Below are positions 1-6,758 of a stretch of 6,758 nucleotides of DNA, one piece after another. The notes beneath the pieces were generated by a model. The model was given only the letters and a program-made list of their open reading frames with translations. It was not told where the DNA came from and did not search any database. Numbering within the stretch: position 1 is the first letter of the stretch; each line of letters starts with the position of its first letter. This stretch comes from Devosia sp. Lineage in GTDB: Bacteria; Pseudomonadota; Alphaproteobacteria; Rhizobiales; Devosiaceae. Both the position numbers and the translations under genes were made by a program. Location of the stretch: NCBI GenBank assembly GCA_016793415.1, contig JAEUMC010000540.1, positions 1 to 6,758 on the forward strand. Reading direction: 5' to 3'.

Positions 1-21
1 CGAGGCGGATACGGTGATCAT
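1..21 (-). CDS. Possible 5' end of a leftward gene, cut by the window edge
   Basis: On the minus strand an ATG at 21-19 opens a frame reading MITVSAS up to the window edge. An AGG (32-30) inside a GAAAGG stretch lies 8 nt upstream, which is good ribosome-binding spacing. The terminator of the upstream leftward gene lies about 210 bp before it, leaving room for a separate promoter, although I see no clear -35/-10 pair. Seven codons are too few to assign a product, and a short open frame at a window edge can arise by chance. The call rests only on the start codon, the ribosome-binding site and the agreement in direction with the neighbouring gene. Confidence 0.25.
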
Positions 22-234
22 CGGGAGTACCTTTCGCTATAGGTGGAGGTGGACGCGAATGCCTCCCTTTGCACCGCATCGGCAGTGTTCTCTGATGAGC
101 GCTAATCCCGGCTGAGGCCGATCGATCGGATTTGCACCAAATTGCCAAGAGAACGTCCGCACCTCGCCCGCCAATCTGGGCGGGGAGGGGGCCGGAATGT
201 GCACGCTGTGGAAAAACGGCCCGACAAAGCAGAA

Positions 235-255
235 AGCCGGGCATGTCGCCCGGCT
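235..255 (-). terminator. Intrinsic terminator of the GguC/AraD1-family gene
   Basis: Read leftward, AGCCGGGC (255-248) and GCCCGGCT (242-235) form a perfect 8-bp GC-rich stem around a 5-nt loop. The stem is followed by the T-rich run TTTCTGCTTTG. It begins 27 bp past the stop codon of the leftward gene at 282-1274, the expected place for a Rho-independent terminator. The T tract is interrupted, so termination may be incomplete. Confidence 0.72.
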
Positions 256-281
256 CTCCAGAACTCAACGATGGCCGGCGC

Positions 282-1274
282 TCAGAGCTGGCGGACAGTC
301 ACCGGGCGATCTTCGTTCCAGGCCACGGCGTTGCGCAGCGGCAGGCCGAACTGGCTTTCCTCGATCTCGAACACGTCGCCGGCCTCGGTCTTGATGCCGT
401 CGGCAAAGCTCAACGTCGCGGTGCCGAACATATGGACGTGGATGTCACCCGGCTGGCGGAACAGGTCGTACTTGAAGTGGTGGTGCTCGAGGTTGGCGAT
501 GGTGTGGCTCATATTGTCCTCACCCGACAGGAACGGCTTTTCCCACAGCACCTTGCCGGCACGCAGGATGCGTGACATGCCCGATACGTTCCGCGGCAGT
601 TCGCCGACCCTCAGCTCCGGCCCGAACGAGCAGAAGCGGAGCTTGGAATGGGCGAGGAACAGGTAGTTCACCCGTTCGGTGACGTGATCGGAGAACTCGT
701 TGCCGAGCGCAAAGCCGAGACGGAACGGCGTGCCGTCCTTGCCGATGTAGTAGATGCCGGCGATCTCGGGCTCCTCGCCCGCGTCCTTGGCGAAGGCCGG
801 CGAGGGGATCGGCTGGCCCGGCGCGGCAACGGTGTAGCCATTGCCCTTGTAGAACCATTCCGGCTGCACGCCGATTTCGCCCGGCTTCGGCTTGCCGCCC
901 TCGAGGCCCATGCGGAACATCTTCATCGAATCCGTCAGCGGCGCCTCGGCCTGCTGCTGGTTCGACTTGTGCATGGCGTCGCGGGTCGAGGCCGAACCGA
1001 GGTGGGTGAGGCCGGTGCCGGTGACATAAAGGTGCGTCGGATCGGGATGATCGACCGGCGCCAGCAGCCGGCCCTCATTCGCCAGCGCCTCGCGGTCGAG
1101 CTTCTGGCCGAGACCCTTCTCGATCACCACGGCGCGCAGCGACAGCCCGCGCTCGGCGGCTTCGGCGGCGAGCGCGTAGACGCTCTGGGCCCCGGTGACA
1201 ACGCTGGTGACGCCGCCTTCGGTGGCGCCGACGGCGCGCGCGCCCCTGTCGTCCTGGAACTGGATGAGATGCAT
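282..1274 (-). CDS. FAH-superfamily protein, GguC/AraD1 family (putative sugar-acid catabolic enzyme)
   Basis: A 330-residue cytosolic protein of the fumarylacetoacetate hydrolase (FAH) superfamily. It matches the GguC/AraD1 group, whose members sit near sugar uptake genes or take part in non-phosphorylative pentose breakdown, for example dehydration of 2-keto-3-deoxy-L-arabinonate. Recognisable landmarks are TGTGLTHLGSASTRDAMH (85-102), DSMKMFRMGLEGGKP (115-129), QPEWFYKGNG (137-146), an E-x-E pair at E168/E170 that fits the FAH metal site, GNEFSDHVTE (191-200) where many FAH proteins have GNDxSxR, and FGTATLSFADG plus AGDVFEIE near the C-terminus. No signal peptide or membrane segment is visible. 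I chose the ATG at 1274 because AAGGG (1283-1279) and GAGGGG (1289-1284) lie 4 and 9 nt upstream and the protein then begins MHLIQF, as expected for the family. An ATG at 1358 would add 28 unlikely residues and run through the promoter region. Family membership is firm; the substrate and exact reaction are inferred. No sugar-transport or dehydrogenase partner is visible here. Confidence 0.88.
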   Translation of the reverse strand: MHLIQFQDDRGARAVGATEGGVTSVVTGAQSVYALAAEAAERGLSLRAVVIEKGLGQKLDREALANEGRLLAPVDHPDPTHLYVTGTGLTHLGSASTRDAMHKSNQQQAEAPLTDSMKMFRMGLEGGKPKPGEIGVQPEWFYKGNGYTVAAPGQPIPSPAFAKDAGEEPEIAGIYYIGKDGTPFRLGFALGNEFSDHVTERVNYLFLAHSKLRFCSFGPELRVGELPRNVSGMSRILRAGKVLWEKPFLSGEDNMSHTIANLEHHHFKYDLFRQPGDIHVHMFGTATLSFADGIKTEAGDVFEIEESQFGLPLRNAVAWNEDRPVTVRQL

Positions 1275-1305
1275 GAAGCCCTTCCCCTCGGTTTTCGTTG
1301 CCGCC

Positions 1306-1311
1306 CTATAG
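1306..1311 (-). promoter_or_regulatory. Candidate -10 element of the GguC/AraD1-family gene
   Basis: CTATAG, which reads the same on both strands, lies about 32 bp upstream of the leftward start codon and resembles the alphaproteobacterial CTATAT-type -10. No TTGACA-like hexamer sits 16-18 bp further upstream; that position is occupied by the 14-bp palindrome at 1324-1337. The promoter may therefore need an activator or be controlled by a repressor bound there. This is a motif-based guess. Confidence 0.35.
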
Positions 1312-1323
1312 CGCGGCGCAGCG

Positions 1324-1337
1324 CCGAATGCATTCGG
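1324..1337. promoter_or_regulatory. Perfect 14-bp palindrome, candidate operator
   Basis: CCGAATGCATTCGG is identical to its reverse complement. It overlaps the expected -35 region of the leftward GguC/AraD1-family gene. Symmetric 14-bp sites at this location are typical of dimeric sugar-acid regulators such as LacI, GntR or IclR types, but I cannot assign one. A second small inverted repeat, GGCGC-A-GCGCC (1315-1325), adjoins it. The symmetry is seen directly; the regulatory role is inferred. Confidence 0.4.
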
Positions 1338-1429
1338 ATTTTGGATGTAGATCACCATTGCTGGTGTTCATGGCGTATCGCCGTCGAATCGCAGCCCTCC
1401 AGTGCGTAAGGAACAGCGAATTTACCCCC

Positions 1430-1461
1430 TTGACGATTTGGAAACGAAATGGGAACAGAAT
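1430..1461 (+). promoter_or_regulatory. Candidate recA promoter
   Basis: TTGACG at 1430-1435 is a five-of-six match to the sigma-70 -35 consensus. The -10 is weak: GAACAG (1453-1458) sits at 17-bp spacing and CAGAAT (1456-1461) matches better but at 20 bp. Either candidate overlaps the LexA-like half-sites, so a bound repressor would block polymerase. The start codon lies about 70 bp downstream. The -35 is convincing; the exact -10 is not settled. Confidence 0.5.
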
Positions 1462-1467
1462 GGGTAC
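1442..1467 (+). promoter_or_regulatory. Candidate SOS (LexA) operator of recA
   Basis: Three tetranucleotides repeat at exact 11-bp steps: AAAC (1442-1445), GAAC (1453-1456) and GTAC (1464-1467), each pair separated by 7 nt. Alphaproteobacterial LexA is known to bind the direct repeat GTTC-N7-GTTC, which is GAAC-N7-GAAC on the other strand. Each adjacent pair here differs from that consensus at one base. The site lies between the -35 and the start of recA, a gene under SOS control in this class. A weaker pair, GAAC-N7-TTAC, lies at 1411-1425 just ahead of the -35. Confidence 0.55.
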
Positions 1468-1515
1468 ATTCGATGGACATCTTATCGGTTTGCGCGGCGC
1501 GGACCGAAGTGGAAT

Positions 1516-1522
1516 AAGGGAG
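1516..1522 (+). promoter_or_regulatory. Ribosome-binding site that decides the recA start
   Basis: AAGGGAG ends 7 nt before the ATG at 1530. It is only 4 nt from the in-frame GTG at 1527 and about 46 nt from the in-frame ATG at 1569, so the ATG at 1530 is the best-supported start. Confidence 0.65.
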
Positions 1523-1529
1523 ACCGGTG

Positions 1530-2606
<1,077 letters not shown>

Positions 2607-2632
2607 TCGGCATCCGTTACGGAGTGAACGAG

Positions 2633-2663
2633 AAGGGCGCCCGGGTGGCGCCCTTTGGTTTTT
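2633..2663 (+). terminator. Intrinsic terminator of recA
   Basis: AAGGGCGCC (2633-2641) pairs perfectly with GGCGCCCTT (2647-2655) around a 5-nt loop, followed by TGGTTTTT. It starts 26 bp after the recA stop. The 9-bp GC-rich stem plus T run makes this a strong Rho-independent terminator, so alaS probably depends on its own promoter. Confidence 0.85.
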
Positions 2664-2682
2664 GGATGGGGGGCTGTTCGGC

Positions 2683-2858
2683 CCCTCTCCCCTCAGGGGA
2701 GAGGGTAGTGGGGCTAGGACCGACAGGTCCGTAGCGGAACTCGGGTGAGGGGTTCAGTCTCTCAACGAGCGCTCGCTGCGCCGCTGAACCCCTCACCCAG
2801 CTCCGGTACGTCGCTACGCTCCTACCTGCGCTATCCTCTCCCCTGAGGGGAGAGGGGG
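2683..2858. repeat. Nested palindromic intergenic element (REP/RIME/MITE-like)
   Basis: An element of about 176 bp with two arms in inverted orientation. The outer ends are each a hairpin: CCCTCTCCCC-TCA-GGGGAGAGGG (2683-2705, 10-bp stem) and CCTCTCCCC-TGA-GGGGAGAGG (2835-2855, 9-bp stem). The inner ends form a perfect 15-bp inverted repeat (2743-2757 with 2784-2798), closing a 26-nt loop that itself holds the palindrome CGAGCGCTCG (2766-2775). A small hairpin, GGACC-GACA-GGTCC, lies at 2717-2730, and the rest of the arms pair imperfectly. The structure is seen directly. Similar GAGGGG-rich palindromes are common dispersed intergenic repeats in rhizobia and relatives, so I read it as one non-coding, probably non-autonomous copy. 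It encodes no transposase and I see no clear target-site duplication. Confidence 0.75.
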
Positions 2859-2916
2859 GCTGGGGCACGGTCACGGCACCCAACCGCCCAATCTGCCGCC
2901 TCTTGCCACCCCGCGC

Positions 2917-2944
2917 TGGACACAACCGCAAGCCCCGCGATAGA
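2917..2944 (+). promoter_or_regulatory. Weak candidate promoter of alaS
   Basis: TGGACA (2917-2922) is a five-of-six -35 match and GATAGA (2939-2944) is a poor -10 at 16-bp spacing, about 60 bp ahead of the alaS start. The recA terminator and the palindromic element upstream make a promoter in this gap likely, but the exact hexamers are uncertain. I see no T-box or other leader structure in 2862-3006. Confidence 0.28.
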
Positions 2945-3006
2945 AGGCCTTTCCTGTTGTTCTTGGCGGGGCTACGGCCTCGCCATTTGTCTGTAAGAGA
3001 CCCGTC

Positions 3007-5646
<2,640 letters not shown>

Positions 5647-5664
5647 GCCCGGGGGAGCGGCGCC

Positions 5665-6462
5665 ATGGCGACGCTCCATCGCTCATTCGGTCGCGAGGCA
5701 TTCGGCGGCGATCCGGCGAACTACGACAGCGCGCGACCGCCTTACCCTGAGGCGACGTGGCAGGCGCTGCGCCAGCGCGCCGGCCTTCGGGCGGGCATCG
5801 ACATTGTCGAGATCGGCGCCGGCACCGGCCTCGCCACCCGGTTGCTGCTGGCGCACGAGCCGCGCCGGCTGGTTGCGATCGAGCCCGATCGGCGCCTCGC
5901 GGGGTATCTGCGGGCCGCGGTTCCAGACGACAGCCTCGTCGTCGTCGCCGAGCCATTCGAGACGGCTGAACTGCCCGGCGGTTCCTTCGATCTCGTCGCC
6001 TGCGCCACGGCATTTCACTGGCTCGATCCGATTCCCGCGCTGGTGAGGATGCGGACGTTGCTTCGGCCCGACGGTCACGTCGCATTGTGGTGGAACGTCT
6101 TTGGCGAGCCCGGGCGGCCCGACGACTTTCATGATGCGACAGCCCGGCTGTTCACCGGGCATCCGACCAGCCCATCCGGCGGCGGCACGGTGGCGCTCCC
6201 GTTCGGGCTGGACACGGAAGCCAGGTTGGCCGACTTCGCGGCCGCCGGGCTGCTGGCCGATCCTCCACAGGTGCTGCGCTGGACGCTGCGGCTCGATACC
6301 GGCGCAATGCGACGGCTCTACGCGACCTATTCGAATGTCGCGGCGCTGCCGCCCGATGAACGCGAGCGGCTGCTTGACGGGCTCGCCGACGTAGCCGAGC
6401 GACAGTTCGGCGGCGTGGTCGAGCGGAACCTCAGCACCTCGATCTATACGGCTCGCCGCTAG
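5665..6462 (+). CDS. Class I SAM-dependent methyltransferase
   Basis: A 265-residue soluble protein with a Rossmann-type methyltransferase fold of the Methyltransf_11 kind. The N-terminal YDSARPPYP (20-28) is common in this group. SAM-binding motif I is VEIGAGTG (48-55), and the acidic residue ending strand 2 is E73 in AIEPD. The post-motif segments are FDLVACATAFHWLD (108-121) and LLRPDGHVALWW (132-143). The C-terminal third (about 150-265) is the variable, substrate-specific part, so the acceptor (small molecule, lipid or other) cannot be named. The start is supported by GGGGGAG (5651-5657), 7 nt upstream of the ATG. The gene begins 18 bp after alaS with no terminator between, so it is probably co-transcribed with alaS; that does not by itself imply a role in translation. 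Its stop codon overlaps that of the convergent transporter gene. Confidence 0.88.
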   Translation: MATLHRSFGREAFGGDPANYDSARPPYPEATWQALRQRAGLRAGIDIVEIGAGTGLATRLLLAHEPRRLVAIEPDRRLAGYLRAAVPDDSLVVVAEPFETAELPGGSFDLVACATAFHWLDPIPALVRMRTLLRPDGHVALWWNVFGEPGRPDDFHDATARLFTGHPTSPSGGGTVALPFGLDTEARLADFAAAGLLADPPQVLRWTLRLDTGAMRRLYATYSNVAALPPDERERLLDGLADVAERQFGGVVERNLSTSIYTARR

Positions 6463-6758
6463 ACCGGATCCGGTCCCGGCCCCTTGAAATCATCCGGCGA
6501 GGGATTGTCCCGCCGGGCGCGATATTCCGCCCAGCGCCCGGCGATACGGGTACGGGCGCCGTCGGCGAAGATATTGGCCAGCCCGGCGGCGACGATGACG
6601 CCGAGCCCGGCGAGGCTGATGGCATCGGGCACTTCATTGAAGAACAGCGCGCCGAACAGCAGCGCCCAGATGATCTGGCTGTACTGCATCGGCGCCACGC
6701 GGCTGGCAGGCGCCAGGGCTACGCCCTTGAGCTGCAGCAGATAGCCCATGCCACCCAG
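6459..6758 (-). CDS. EamA/DMT-family transporter, C-terminal part (cut by the window edge)
   Basis: The last 99 residues of a leftward membrane protein whose start lies beyond the right edge. The segment LLQLKGVALAPASRVAPMQYSQIIWALLFGALFFNEVPD followed by a hydrophobic stretch ending in GLGVIVAAGLANIFA is the typical end of the second EamA repeat in drug/metabolite transporter (DMT) superfamily exporters. These proteins have ten membrane helices; the last two are clear here (about residues 23-42 and 47-66 of the visible part). A hydrophilic, positively charged tail of about 30 residues, ending GPGPDPV, probably lies in the cytoplasm. The internal ATG at 6749 is not the true start, because the frame stays open to the edge and the family is about 300 residues long. 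The substrate cannot be predicted. Confidence 0.88.
   Translation of the reverse strand: MGGMGYLLQLKGVALAPASRVAPMQYSQIIWALLFGALFFNEVPDAISLAGLGVIVAAGLANIFADGARTRIAGRWAEYRARRDNPSPDDFKGPGPDPV
6462..6475. repeat. Perfect 14-bp palindrome at the convergent gene ends
   Basis: GACCGGATCCGGTC equals its own reverse complement and begins at the last base of the methyltransferase stop codon. It also encodes the final codons of the transporter. It could fold into a short hairpin with a 4-nt loop on either transcript, but no T run follows on the plus strand, so it is not a classical terminator. A role in ending the convergent transcripts is possible but unproven. Confidence 0.4.

Noticed and set aside
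1275..1358. Upstream extension of the GguC/AraD1-family gene to an ATG at 1358 (28 extra residues).
   Set aside because: The extension runs through the likely -10 and the palindrome and has no good ribosome-binding site, while the ATG at 1274 has one and gives the family-like MHLIQF start.
1353..1366. Small hairpin CACCA-TTGC-TGGTG in the divergent region.
   Set aside because: It is a 5-bp stem with no T run and no position relative to either gene that suggests a role; it is likely chance.
648..1409. Rightward 253-codon frame opposite the GguC/AraD1-family gene.
   Set aside because: It is antisense to a gene with clear family motifs, and its composition (Arg, Ala, Leu, Gly, His) is typical of a shadow frame.

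Overview
This is a GC-rich stretch of ordinary bacterial chromosome. The recA-alaS order without recX between them, the RecA N-terminus (a short leader followed by a [14 protein letters not shown] segment), direct-repeat LexA-type half-sites (GAAC-N7-GAAC style) ahead of recA, and the gene content all point to an alphaproteobacterium. Hyphomicrobiales (Rhizobiales) is most likely, and a Devosia-like genus would fit; the genus is inferred from general resemblance only.

Layout from left to right. Positions 1-21 may hold the first seven codons of a leftward gene that leaves the window. Positions 22-231 show no convincing gene. A leftward FAH-superfamily gene of the GguC/AraD1 type (282-1274) ends in an intrinsic terminator at 235-255. 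The divergent region 1275-1529 carries the start signals of that gene, a perfect 14-bp palindrome that is a candidate operator, and the recA promoter with three near-consensus LexA half-sites at exact 11-bp spacing. recA (1530-2606) is intact and ends in a strong terminator. The 400-bp gap before alaS is largely filled by a nested palindromic element (about 2683-2858) that looks like a dispersed intergenic repeat. alaS (3007-5646) is full length and is followed 18 bp later by a class I SAM-dependent methyltransferase gene (5665-6462), probably on the same transcript. The methyltransferase gene converges on a leftward EamA/DMT-family transporter gene that is cut by the window edge; their stop codons interlock in one CTAG.

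How the parts work together: recA is the DNA repair and recombination gene and is predicted to be controlled by LexA. alaS supplies Ala-tRNA; the terminator and repeat element separate it from recA, so it probably has its own promoter. The GguC/AraD1 gene probably acts in sugar-acid breakdown. The methyltransferase and the transporter have no assignable substrate. I found no CRISPR array, phage, toxin-antitoxin, defence system or insertion sequence, and no sign of a new multi-gene system. The most notable items are the palindromic element and the tandem LexA-like half-sites.
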